This document shows, piece after piece, positions 38,397-46,432 of a stretch of DNA of 55,361 nt. The notes beneath the pieces are model-generated. The model saw only the letters and a program-made list of their open reading frames with translations, ran no database searches and was not told the DNA's origin. The number at the start of each line of letters is the position of its first letter. The stretch's first letter is position 1. Origin of the DNA: a virus. A program made the position numbers and the translations under genes. The DNA lies in IMG/VR virus record IMGVR_UViG_3300021961_006814, positions 1-55,361 of that record; one strand, 5' to 3'.

Positions 38397-39033
38397 CGGC
38401 CTAGTAGGAAAAATTGTAAGCAGTATAGTTAAACCTGCATACACTTTTACTAGTAGTAATATTGGGGATATACAAAATATATCCTGGGATACCATATGGT
38501 GTGCAGCGCCAAGTGGTAATAGAATTAAAGCCCATAATAATCCTGATCAGGACACTGCTAGTGTAGATAGACTAATAGATATTTTAAATAATACTTATAG
38601 TAATAAAATTGTACTTTTTAGCACAGGCGACACACAAGTAAAACCTAACACTGTATACGGCGCAAACAGATTAAAATTAGAACAGAGCGTTCAAAAAAAT
38701 AAAAACTATAGTATTATCCGTTTACCAGGATTAATTCATAAATCTATTACAAAAAATATACTTTACGATATTCGTAACAGAGTTTGGCTTGATAAAATTA
38801 ATCCAAATCATAGACTACAATGGTTAGATTTAAACAATTTACGAGATTGGATTTATACAACAGATAAGGAAGTAAATGTTTGTAGCGAGCCAATACTAGC
38901 ACGAGATTTACTAGAACGATTTGTGCCAGATATTAGTTTTAGTGATTTAGGACCCGGTGATTATTATGATTTAAAGCCATATAGTTATACACAAGCGGAA
39001 ATATTTGATAGTATTGAGGCATACTTGCGATGA
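38377..39033 (+). CDS. NAD-dependent epimerase/dehydratase-like protein, short
   Basis: MEALIGNGLVGKIV has the G-x-G-x-x-G dinucleotide-binding loop (G6, G8, G11) immediately after the first strand. F-S-T-G-D-T near residue 81 corresponds to the S-T-x-D-V strand and VYGANRLKLEQ near residue 93 to the catalytic Y-x-x-x-K helix, but position +4 after Tyr is Arg98 and not Lys. Length 218 aa is below the usual ~300 for this family, so it lacks part of the substrate domain. The ATG at 38377 is chosen over TTG 38371. It may make or reduce a nucleotide sugar, or be a binding-only variant. Confidence 0.7.
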   Translation: MEALIGNGLVGKIVSSIVKPAYTFTSSNIGDIQNISWDTIWCAAPSGNRIKAHNNPDQDTASVDRLIDILNNTYSNKIVLFSTGDTQVKPNTVYGANRLKLEQSVQKNKNYSIIRLPGLIHKSITKNILYDIRNRVWLDKINPNHRLQWLDLNNLRDWIYTTDKEVNVCSEPILARDLLERFVPDISFSDLGPGDYYDLKPYSYTQAEIFDSIEAYLR

Positions 39034-39605
39034 TTTATGTATGTGGTGATAGTTTTGCATGCACTGATGCTCAGAGCCAAATAGTGCCTTGGGTAGAACT
39101 TATGCCTTGCAAAACATTAGCACGACACTGTGCTACTAATTTACAAATTAGCCAACAAGTAGACCATGCGTTAGAACATGCTAGTTTTATTATTGTGCTA
39201 TTTACAACTTGTGTAAGATTTGAATACAACAATGACAGTTACACACTGCATAATTTATCAACAAGCAATCTAGATGAAAATCAAAAACGGATTGTAGAAC
39301 AGCATGCTAAACATTTTTTTAATTTAGACTTGGAAATTTACAGAAACAAGTGTATAATAGAAAGTGTTCTTCAACGTTTGGTTGATAGTAATATACCATT
39401 TATTTTTGATCAAGGTGGGTTTGAACATAGAAAGTTTGGTACTGTAAACAAATACTTTAGCAAGTATGATCAGTATCGTAGTCAATATAACCTATGGGAT
39501 TATGGCGATAGTAAACAATTCAGACCTTATTTTCACATCACAGATCAAACTGTACATAACAAGATAGCAGAATATTATCAAGAAAAAAATGCCACCAACA
39601 TTTAG
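39030..39605 (+). CDS. SGNH-like protein
   Basis: MIYVCGDSFACTDAQSQIVPW has the block I GDSF motif right after the first strand. YFHITDQTVHNKIAEYYQ at the end provides a block V-like His. At 191 aa it is short for an SGNH hydrolase. The ATG overlaps the preceding TGA. It lies between an epimerase-like gene and a glycosyltransferase-like gene, consistent with glycan acyl modification, although a binding or structural role is also possible. Confidence 0.6.
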   Translation: MIYVCGDSFACTDAQSQIVPWVELMPCKTLARHCATNLQISQQVDHALEHASFIIVLFTTCVRFEYNNDSYTLHNLSTSNLDENQKRIVEQHAKHFFNLDLEIYRNKCIIESVLQRLVDSNIPFIFDQGGFEHRKFGTVNKYFSKYDQYRSQYNLWDYGDSKQFRPYFHITDQTVHNKIAEYYQEKNATNI

Positions 39606-40587
39606 TAAATTTGACACTTTTTACGGTCCTCTAACAGACTTTAACTTTAGCTCTGATAAATTAATGGGTTCTACTCCTCTTGAATGTGGCAATGATTTAA
39701 ATTTTTTAGCAAATGTTAGGGATAAACAAAACACTTTTCTCGCAATAAGAGGAGATTGGAGTCAATCTTTGCCGCCATCCAATTACGATACCTATATTAT
39801 AACTAATCTAGGTGAGGCTGCGGATCATAATTGGCTAGAGCGTATAAATCAATTTCCTGGTAGAAAAATTATAATTACTAGTCAACACACAGGCGACACA
39901 ATAAATTCAAACAATACTACATATTTTTATATGGAACACATGCATTGGTATACAAAACTTTCATTTGATTGGTTTTCTAAGCAGTATAGAAAGCCATTGG
40001 CAGATCGACAGTTCAATTTTGGTTGTTTAAATGGCAGACCAGACTGGCATAAAGAAGAAATTTTAAAGACATTATTAGATAATTATAAAAATTTACAATA
40101 TACCTGGTTAGAGGATCCTATTAATCCAAACTATCAATGCAAATATAAAATACCTATACAAAAGGTAGATGGCCATGGCTGGACTTCTAATAATCACATA
40201 TACAATGACTGTAAATTAATATGGGTTACAGAAAGTTTATGTGATAGTATAGACAATAAACTTCAAGGATACATTACAGAAAAAACTATAAAACCAATAG
40301 TATCAAAGTGCATGTTTATAATGATAGGACAAAGACTAAGTTACGCCCGGTTACGTGGATTGGGATTTGAAACATTTGAAGATCATTTTGGTATAAATTG
40401 GGACGAAGAGTGGGACTTTGAAAGAGTAGAATACACTAAAAACTTAATAAGAAATTTTGATTTTGACCTAAACCAACAGGATCTAGTTGACTATAATTAT
40501 GACTACTTTTATAATAAGTTTTTTGATGTAATAGACAAGCGTAATACTCAAATGAAAGAGCAAATACTAGAGTTTATAAACGGTTAA
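39589..40587 (+). CDS. Glycosyltransferase-like protein with TEKTIKP motif
   Basis: This 332-aa protein has FNFGCLNGRPDWHKEE near residue 141 and, near residue 223, LQGYITEKTIKPIVSK followed by FIMIGQRLSYARLRGLGFETF. The TEK...KP...GLGFxTF layout is shared with 30189 and 51902 and recalls GT-B donor sites (GT10/exostosin-like). The paralogues are otherwise divergent, so they may use different sugars. The gene is AT-rich with poly-A near the start. The ATG overlaps the end of the SGNH-like gene. Confidence 0.68.
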   Translation: MPPTFSKFDTFYGPLTDFNFSSDKLMGSTPLECGNDLNFLANVRDKQNTFLAIRGDWSQSLPPSNYDTYIITNLGEAADHNWLERINQFPGRKIIITSQHTGDTINSNNTTYFYMEHMHWYTKLSFDWFSKQYRKPLADRQFNFGCLNGRPDWHKEEILKTLLDNYKNLQYTWLEDPINPNYQCKYKIPIQKVDGHGWTSNNHIYNDCKLIWVTESLCDSIDNKLQGYITEKTIKPIVSKCMFIMIGQRLSYARLRGLGFETFEDHFGINWDEEWDFERVEYTKNLIRNFDFDLNQQDLVDYNYDYFYNKFFDVIDKRNTQMKEQILEFING

Positions 40588-40594
40588 TAAAGTA

Positions 40595-41380
40595 ATGAAT
40601 ATAATAATTAAACTTTTTGACCAACCAGACATAAAGGTTTTAGTCAATGATACAGAATCTGGATCATTGTATTACAATCTGACAAAAAAAATCAATAATA
40701 CTCAACTACCTTTTTATCAGGATACTGCAATATACACACCAGCATATCTACTACAGTTAGCACAAGAAGCCAAGAGAGTATTGGGTTGGAACTGGATGTC
40801 AGATCATTATGATATTAGTGTTGCAACCAAATTGCACAAAGATTTAGAAAATTTCTTTAGTGAATTTTCGCATGATGACATCCCAGAAGAACATGACACA
40901 TTAATATATAATCTGCACCATTGTTTACATGCTATACAGTTTGGAAATTCAGGACGACAAACTAGCCCTTTCCAAATAGAATGGTTAACTGATGAATCAG
41001 TTGAACTTCCTGAATCCTTTGAGTTTACAGAACAATGTTCTTATGGTGATCTAATTTTGCTTAATCCTTATGTGGGTCATAATCCATTACAAATATATAA
41101 CGAGAATGATTTTAGTTCCCTTTCTACTACCTGTCGTTTTCATGATATTATCAAGCCCGGTATAGTGTTAGTGCAAAGTATTTCCGAAATTAGCAAAGAA
41201 AAAATACTTTCTGAATTTAAAAAGAATGATCCTGATTTTGTTAATCTACATGGTGAACAAAAAATTAAATATTATTCCGGCGCAGCAGTTATTGGCAAAG
41301 TTCAAGATGCAAACTTGTTCAAAAGTATAATGGAATTTCCAGGCACACTAGAATTAGACCGGGTAGAATTCTGTGACTAA
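40595..41380 (+). CDS. Hypothetical protein next to radical SAM gene
   Basis: The 261-aa acidic, cytoplasmic-looking protein has a TLIYNLHHCLHAIQFGNSGR segment near residue 105 and SYGDLILLNPYVGHNPLQIY near residue 150. The C-terminus (KYYSGAAVIGKVQDANLF) resembles a small alpha/beta end domain. I recognise no family. It is translated in the same chain as the radical SAM gene that overlaps its end by eight bases. Paired His residues could bind a metal, but this is not established. Confidence 0.6.
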   Translation: MNIIIKLFDQPDIKVLVNDTESGSLYYNLTKKINNTQLPFYQDTAIYTPAYLLQLAQEAKRVLGWNWMSDHYDISVATKLHKDLENFFSEFSHDDIPEEHDTLIYNLHHCLHAIQFGNSGRQTSPFQIEWLTDESVELPESFEFTEQCSYGDLILLNPYVGHNPLQIYNENDFSSLSTTCRFHDIIKPGIVLVQSISEISKEKILSEFKKNDPDFVNLHGEQKIKYYSGAAVIGKVQDANLFKSIMEFPGTLELDRVEFCD

Positions 41381-42650
41381 GCCAGATAACCTTTGCATGG
41401 CACCCTGGACTCATACCTATTTGAGTCCACAAACTGAGCGTAGATTGTGTTGCGCTAGTAGAGAACCTGCACAGAACTTTCGCCAGTACATAGACACTGC
41501 TGATGGCACTAATGAGTATAAGCCACAAACACTAGATGAATGGTGGAACGGAGAGCATGTACGCCGTGTAAGGCGTCAGATGCTAGCAGGCGACTTACCA
41601 CCAGAATGTGAAGTATGTGATAAGAAGTTACTTAACACTGATGTCTATCGTGATTATTTCTGGCATTTATTCAGACACAAATATGAACAAATAGCCGAGA
41701 CAACAGACGACTCAGGTTATACAACTATGAAACCTGTAAGCTGGGACTACCGTTTCAGCAATCTTTGTAACTTTAAATGCCGCATGTGTGGTCCTATGCT
41801 TAGTAGCAGTTGGGAAACAGAAGCCCGCAAACAGGGAAAAATAGAACCCTGGATGGAACCCAGTGTTAAAAAACAAATTAGCAACTATCAGGATACTCAA
41901 ATAGAAGCAGAGTTTGCTCAGGCAGTAGAAGAACATCGTATAGAAGAAATATACTGGGTGGGTGGCGAACCACTGATGTATGAACAGCACTGGCGGTACA
42001 TGAAACGCATAGTAGAATTAGGGGACGGGCCTAGACTATATGCGAGATATAACACAAATTTAAGCCGTGTTAACTATAAAGGCACGGACTTGTATGCTGA
42101 TATCTTGAGTAATATAAGAGACTGGCAAATATGTGCCAGCATAGATGGAACAGGTCCGGTTGGAGAATATATACGCACGGGATTAAACTATAACACCTTT
42201 GTAGATAATTTTAAACGTGGATTAAAATATAGCAGACATCCTAGACAGATGAGGTTAGACTTTACACTAACTACACCAGGGTTGTCTGAGATAGAAAACA
42301 TTACTAAACTTGCACAAGAGCTAGGAGTGGAAATACTTGCTAAAGTTTGCTTTGCATTTACACCAGACATTGCAATGAGTCCACTTTTTCTTCCACGTGA
42401 CATTTTAAATAAGATAATTAATAGTATAGTCCCAAAAACTACCGGCGCTTTACATAGTGTACTAACAAACCTATTGGAACGTCCTACATTTGAGGAAGAG
42501 TATCCAGATACATATCAATCAGCAAGAGTAAGAGCAAAGCAAAGAATGAGCAAATTAGACGATTTGCGAGGTGGTATGAGATTTGAAGATACACTGTGCA
42601 CAGAAGCACAGGAATGGTGGAAAGGTATACCAGATGAGATGGATTCGTAA
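41373..42650 (+). CDS. Radical SAM protein with N-terminal Cys cluster (twitch-like), F
   Basis: Starts at GTG 41373, overlapping the previous stop. NLCMAPWTHTYLSP and RLCCASRE (C8, C26, C27) with P-P-E-C-E-V-C-D-K (C79, C82) form the N-terminal auxiliary Cys region; CNFKCRMC (C132, C136, C139) is the radical SAM motif and WVGGEPL near residue 193 the GGE block. The 425-aa protein belongs to the same subfamily as 35951 and 37242. It is the last radical SAM gene of the operon and is followed by a microgene and the carbamoyltransferase. Confidence 0.88.
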   Translation: MTKPDNLCMAPWTHTYLSPQTERRLCCASREPAQNFRQYIDTADGTNEYKPQTLDEWWNGEHVRRVRRQMLAGDLPPECEVCDKKLLNTDVYRDYFWHLFRHKYEQIAETTDDSGYTTMKPVSWDYRFSNLCNFKCRMCGPMLSSSWETEARKQGKIEPWMEPSVKKQISNYQDTQIEAEFAQAVEEHRIEEIYWVGGEPLMYEQHWRYMKRIVELGDGPRLYARYNTNLSRVNYKGTDLYADILSNIRDWQICASIDGTGPVGEYIRTGLNYNTFVDNFKRGLKYSRHPRQMRLDFTLTTPGLSEIENITKLAQELGVEILAKVCFAFTPDIAMSPLFLPRDILNKIINSIVPKTTGALHSVLTNLLERPTFEEEYPDTYQSARVRAKQRMSKLDDLRGGMRFEDTLCTEAQEWWKGIPDEMDS

Positions 42651-42735
42651 ACTAATTAACAGAATTAAACTTGAAAGACAGTATCGTAAGAGACTAAAAG
42701 AACTACGCAAAAGAGATCCGTTTATTTACAAATGA
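42634..42735 (+). CDS. 33-aa basic microprotein between radical SAM and carbamoyltransferase genes
   Basis: ATG 42634, inside the end of the radical SAM gene in another frame, opens 33 codons and stops at 42733-42735 with an ATGA overlap onto the next gene. Translation begins MRWIRKLINRIKLERQY and ends RKRDPFIYK. More than a third of residues are Lys or Arg in an amphipathic helix pattern. It fills the only gap between these two genes exactly, which favours a real gene over chance. It may be a nucleic-acid- or protein-binding peptide; function unknown. Confidence 0.6.
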   Translation: MRWIRKLINRIKLERQYRKRLKELRKRDPFIYK

Positions 42736-44240
42736 GCCAAAAAACATACATGGGTGTAAGTGCCGGCTTTCATGACGCTGGTGTCAGCGTTATAGATGAT
42801 TCTGGCAACATACTATTTGCCGCCCATAGTGAACGCTACAGTAAAAAGAAAAACGATGCAGAACTTAACGCTGGCATAATGGCAGAAGCATTGAGTTATG
42901 GACAGCCCAGTCAAATAGCCTGGTATGAACGGCCATGGTTAAAAAAGACAAGACAACTATATAGTGGCGAGTGGCGCAAAACACTTACTGATAAAAGTCC
43001 ACGACAACATTTATATCCATATATCCTTACAGATTCTGGAATAGATGGGTTACCTTTAAACAATTTACGAACATATGGTCACCATAAGAGTCATGCTGCT
43101 GCTGGATTCCAAACAAGTCCTTTTGATGAAGCAATAGTAATTGTAATAGATGCTATTGGCGAATGGGATACTATGACAGCCTGGCAGGCCTATTATGATA
43201 AAAAGGGTCATGCCAAATATAAACGAATTTACAGACAGATATACCCACACAGTCTAGGTCTTTTTTATAGTGCAATGACAGACCGTGTAGGTTTAAAACC
43301 TATGGAAGAGGAGTATATACTAATGGGTATGGCTGCTTATGGTAGCAAAGCAGCCTATCGTGATGTATATGAAATGGCTATAGATGATGTTTGGAAGCCA
43401 ACATTTAGACGAAATTTCCATACTGGAATAGAAACAGTGTTTGGTAAAACTTACACAAATGAAGAGCTAGCTAATGCTGCTCAGTTAATTACTGAACATA
43501 CAGTACGGGCATTTATGGAGCAAATTGCAAGAAATACAAGCATAGACAACTGTGTTTTTATGGGCGGCGTTGCACTTAATTGTGTAGCAAATAGTGAAAT
43601 ACGAGACCTGTGGAATAAAGTATGGATTATGCCAAATCCGGGAGATTGTGGTAGTAGTTTAGGTGCTGCTGCTCTTGCATATGGCAAACAATTAAACTGG
43701 CAGGGACCTTATTTGGGTACTAATATTCCAGGCACATATCCTAGCGAAGAAATAATAAGTGAACTACAAACTACTGGCATTGTAGGGGTAGCAAGTGGCA
43801 GAGCAGAGTTTGGACCTAGAGCACTAGGTAATCGTAGTTTACTTGCAGATCCAAGAGGTCCTGATATCAAAGATCGTGTAAACGAAATTAAACGCAGGCA
43901 AAAGTTTAGGCCCTTTGCTCCAATGATTTTAGAAGAGCATGCACATGATTATTTTTCAATGCCACCATTTGACAATAATCCATACATGCAAAATACATAT
44001 GTGTGTACTAAAAAGGATAAATTCCCTGCTATTGTACACGCTGATGGAACTAGTAGAGTTCAAACAGTAGGGCGAAATGATAAAACTGGTGCTAGAGATT
44101 TACTAGAAAAATGGTATGTACTTACAGATTGTCCGATGCTACTAAACACTAGTCTTAACATCCGTGGCGAGCCTATGGTAAATGATCGTGCTGATGCAGA
44201 CCGTTTTGAAAAGAAATATGGAGTTAAGGTTTGTTCATAA
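42732..44240 (+). CDS. Carbamoyltransferase, NodU/CmcH family
   Basis: The 502-aa protein has MGVSAGFHDAGVSVIDDSGN at the N-terminus, the metal-binding HHKSHAAAGF motif (H117, H118, H121), FMGGVALNCVANS near residue 276, GRAEFGPRALGNRSLLADPR in the C-terminal domain, and KFRPFAPMILEE plus LNTSLNIRGEPMV. These are NodU/CmcH/TobZ landmarks: an ATP- and carbamoyl-phosphate-dependent O-carbamoyltransferase acting on hydroxyls of sugars or natural products. It is somewhat shorter than typical (about 570-600 aa). It likely performs a late carbamoylation on whatever this operon makes. Its 3' end overlaps the opposite-strand gene by six bases. Confidence 0.93.
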   Translation: MSQKTYMGVSAGFHDAGVSVIDDSGNILFAAHSERYSKKKNDAELNAGIMAEALSYGQPSQIAWYERPWLKKTRQLYSGEWRKTLTDKSPRQHLYPYILTDSGIDGLPLNNLRTYGHHKSHAAAGFQTSPFDEAIVIVIDAIGEWDTMTAWQAYYDKKGHAKYKRIYRQIYPHSLGLFYSAMTDRVGLKPMEEEYILMGMAAYGSKAAYRDVYEMAIDDVWKPTFRRNFHTGIETVFGKTYTNEELANAAQLITEHTVRAFMEQIARNTSIDNCVFMGGVALNCVANSEIRDLWNKVWIMPNPGDCGSSLGAAALAYGKQLNWQGPYLGTNIPGTYPSEEIISELQTTGIVGVASGRAEFGPRALGNRSLLADPRGPDIKDRVNEIKRRQKFRPFAPMILEEHAHDYFSMPPFDNNPYMQNTYVCTKKDKFPAIVHADGTSRVQTVGRNDKTGARDLLEKWYVLTDCPMLLNTSLNIRGEPMVNDRADADRFEKKYGVKVCS

Positions 44241-44939
44241 AAGATATGTTAGTTCTTTTGTTTTATCCATAACAAAGTCTAAATTATCCTGAATCCATTC
44301 TTTGTATATAGGTTCTCCAATATTATCAAAAATATTAAAACTAGGAATGCGATCATAAAACTCACATATAGCTATTGCCCATACATAGAAGTAGTCATTT
44401 TTAATTGATAAATTTATTGGCTTTACTGATTGCCTATATACTTCAACATATACTTCAAATTCTGTATATGAGCATGTTGGTAAATTTAACGAAGCAAGGA
44501 AATGGTTTAAAATATCACACGCTTGTGAAGTATTGGTAAACAGATCAATATATTCAATATTAGTATAGTCAGACTGATAGTTTATGATAAATTTACACTG
44601 GTTACAGATCCATTCAAAATCTTGTTCAGCAGTTGAGTTCGACGAATAGGGATCAACAGGAAGTAATATATTTTTGTATTGTCTAGACTCCAATTCATAA
44701 TTTATTCTTTTATAAACATAATTGGACCAAAAGTTAAATTTTGCATTAGAACTTGTAATGCTAATAATATTAGCATCAGATATATCCTCAACAAGAACAT
44801 CATGAAAACTAGGCACTGTGTTAGTATCATGCCAATTGACTGATTGTTTGGAAAATTCCGCCTGATTTATTATACAGTAGATAACATGACTTAACCAAGT
44901 TCCGCCGCTACCCTGGGGATATTCCACACATATTGTCAT
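44235..44939 (-). CDS. Sulfotransferase-like protein
   Basis: The N-terminus MTICVEYPQGSGGTWLSHVI has a glycine-rich G-S-G-G-T-W-L loop that resembles the 5'-phosphosulfate-binding loop of PAPS-dependent sulfotransferases, which usually read R-S-G-T-T-W-L. A later C-D-I-L-N-H-F-L helix fits that family loosely. 234 aa, no signal peptide, AT-rich. It stands alone on the minus strand next to the secreted-protein gene. Transfer of sulfate to a glycan would fit the neighbourhood, but a P-loop NTPase of another kind is possible. Confidence 0.45.
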   Translation of the reverse strand: MTICVEYPQGSGGTWLSHVIYCIINQAEFSKQSVNWHDTNTVPSFHDVLVEDISDANIISITSSNAKFNFWSNYVYKRINYELESRQYKNILLPVDPYSSNSTAEQDFEWICNQCKFIINYQSDYTNIEYIDLFTNTSQACDILNHFLASLNLPTCSYTEFEVYVEVYRQSVKPINLSIKNDYFYVWAIAICEFYDRIPSFNIFDNIGEPIYKEWIQDNLDFVMDKTKELTYLL

Positions 44940-44943
44940 AATA

Positions 44944-44951
44944 TATTTATA
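44944..44951 (-). promoter_or_regulatory. TATAAATA late-promoter-like motif, minus strand
   Basis: On the minus strand the sequence reads TATAAATA, an exact T4 late consensus, ending four bases before the ATG of the sulfotransferase-like gene. At that distance a transcript would begin inside the gene or leave no leader, so it may instead be chance in AT-rich DNA. Confidence 0.3.
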
Positions 44952-44974
44952 GGTAATATTATTAACTGAGTATA

Positions 44975-45448
44975 TTAATCAAACAATGCCCGTCTGCCAG
45001 GAAGTTTTTGGTGACACTCCTGAAGCATTAGAAAAATATCTCTTATAAATTCAGGTTTAAGTTTGCTATGTGCTGCATTAGAATTTAGCATATCTTTTAG
45101 TTCCATATATCGCATAAATTCAATTTGATCAGCCTGCACGCCATGATTTTGTTTAAGAGCATTTTTAATTTTACCAAGCAAGTCTTCATAACCATCAAAC
45201 ATGGGTTTAATACCAGCAACTGGACCGGGCATTTCGTAATTTTCTACATCTATTTTTTCTAAACCCTGTTTGAAACCCAGGTAAATATTATAGTAATTTA
45301 AAGCAACAGCAGCCGTTGATTGACACTGGAGGCCTGCCTCCATTAATTCAAACAGATCTTGCTTTTGTTGCTCAAGTTTTTCTTCAGCATATGCTGAAGA
45401 ATTTATAAAAAAACCTATAAAAAAGGCAAAAAATAAATTGCGAATCAT
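44975..45448 (-). CDS. Secreted/periplasmic protein with signal peptide
   Basis: MIRNLFFAFFIGFFINSSAYAEE is a typical Sec signal peptide with a probable cleavage after A-Y-A, giving a mature protein of about 137 aa. The mature part is helical with two Cys residues (QCQSTAAV after the first helix and QECHQKLPG near the end) that could form a disulfide. It contains YNIYLGFKQGLEKI. ATG 45448 is chosen over TTG 45454. It would be exported into the periplasm of the infected cell; a role in lysis, superinfection exclusion or envelope change is possible but not shown. Family not recognised. Confidence 0.65.
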   Translation of the reverse strand: MIRNLFFAFFIGFFINSSAYAEEKLEQQKQDLFELMEAGLQCQSTAAVALNYYNIYLGFKQGLEKIDVENYEMPGPVAGIKPMFDGYEDLLGKIKNALKQNHGVQADQIEFMRYMELKDMLNSNAAHSKLKPEFIRDIFLMLQECHQKLPGRRALFD

Positions 45449-45471
45449 TACCAAACCTAGTATAATAATAA

Positions 45472-45480
45472 TGTTATACT
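45472..45480 (+). promoter_or_regulatory. Extended -10 promoter element TGTTATACT
   Basis: TGTTATACT is identical to the extended -10 at 24928-24936. It lies 31 bases before the ATG at 45511 with AAGGAG in between, a plausible leader. No TTGACA-like -35 is seen at 16-18 bases upstream, so it may depend on the TG extension or a phage activator. It sits in the divergent gap between minus- and plus-strand genes. Confidence 0.5.
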
Positions 45481-45510
45481 ACAGTACTTATCGATAAGGA
45501 GTATATTTCA

Positions 45511-45804
45511 ATGAGTGATCAAGTAGACGACGCAGTAGAAGACGTTGCTGCTGAGACAGCAGAAGCACCAGTTTCACTAGGCGTTGCTGACTTAAATCTT
45601 ATGGCAAATGTTCTAGAAGCAGTTGCACAACGCGGTGCTATTAGGGCTAATGAAATGCAAGCAGTTGGTGTATTGTACAATCGACTAATGGCGTTTTTAA
45701 TTGCTAATGGTGCTAGACCTGCTCCAGGCGCAGCCGCGGCAGCAGAAGAAGCAGATGAAGCGGTAGAAGAAACCGCAGAAGCAGGAGAAGCAGATAATGC
45801 TTAA
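45511..45804 (+). CDS. Small acidic Ala/Glu-rich protein
   Basis: The 97-aa protein has an acidic N-terminal tail, a helical core (DLNLMANVLEAVAQRGAI and MQAVGVLYNRLMAFLIANG) and a very acidic C-terminal tail rich in Ala and Glu. AAGGAG lies nine bases before the ATG. It overlaps the next gene by eight bases. The composition suggests an abundant, soluble partner protein or a DNA-mimic-like tail, but I do not recognise the family. Confidence 0.6.
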   Translation: MSDQVDDAVEDVAAETAEAPVSLGVADLNLMANVLEAVAQRGAIRANEMQAVGVLYNRLMAFLIANGARPAPGAAAAAEEADEAVEETAEAGEADNA

Positions 45805-46432
45805 ACATGTAGGCAGACAGGGTCAATCCAGAGTTGTAGTTGTTTTCCGTGAAATTCCCGGAGAAGAACACATGGCTCTAGTAGCATACCCCCAGCAGTT
45901 GCCAACAGCATTTCATGATGATGTTATGAAATGTATTGAAAGTAATGCTGGACAAGCAGCCAAACATCTCGGCGACGCACTACACCGTGTAGTTGGCAGA
46001 GATGGTTCTAACCTTCTTAATAAAATGCACAGAGAAGGTTGGATGAAAAAAGTTCGTACACAGGACATTATTATGACACCAAGCCCAGGTGGTCAGGGTG
46101 CTAGGTTAGACGAAATTAACCAGATCATTCGTGACATGGAAGCAGGTGGCGATGCTGCTAGTAGACTAGCAGAACTAGATGCTACATCAGGCATGGCTGA
46201 TCCAGCAAAGCAGCGGGCAGGTAGAGAAGCCGCAGCGGCAGCTAGAACAGCACCAACACCTGGTGTGTTAACTGACGCTGATATTGCCCAAGACTTGCTT
46301 AAACAAGCTGATGGCATGAAAGCACAGATTAATGTTCTTACAGAAGAAATTAACAGGCTATTAGCCCAAGCACAGGATCTAGATCCAAGTCTAGCTCCTA
46401 AGAAGCGTGGACGACCAAAGGCTACTGCATAA
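45797..46432 (+). CDS. Hypothetical protein with C-terminal AT-hook-like tail
   Basis: The 211-aa protein has an N-terminal alpha/beta region (SRVVVVFREIPGEEHMALVA), a helical central part including an Ala/Arg-rich stretch, a coiled-coil-like helix (KQADGMKAQINVLTEEINRL) and the tail P-K-K-R-G-R-P-K-A. The R-G-R-P core is the AT-hook motif that binds the minor groove of AT-rich DNA, apt for this genome. It is coupled to the acidic protein upstream and to thyX downstream by short overlaps. DNA binding is inferred only from the tail. Confidence 0.6.
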   Translation: MLKHVGRQGQSRVVVVFREIPGEEHMALVAYPQQLPTAFHDDVMKCIESNAGQAAKHLGDALHRVVGRDGSNLLNKMHREGWMKKVRTQDIIMTPSPGGQGARLDEINQIIRDMEAGGDAASRLAELDATSGMADPAKQRAGREAAAAARTAPTPGVLTDADIAQDLLKQADGMKAQINVLTEEINRLLAQAQDLDPSLAPKKRGRPKATA

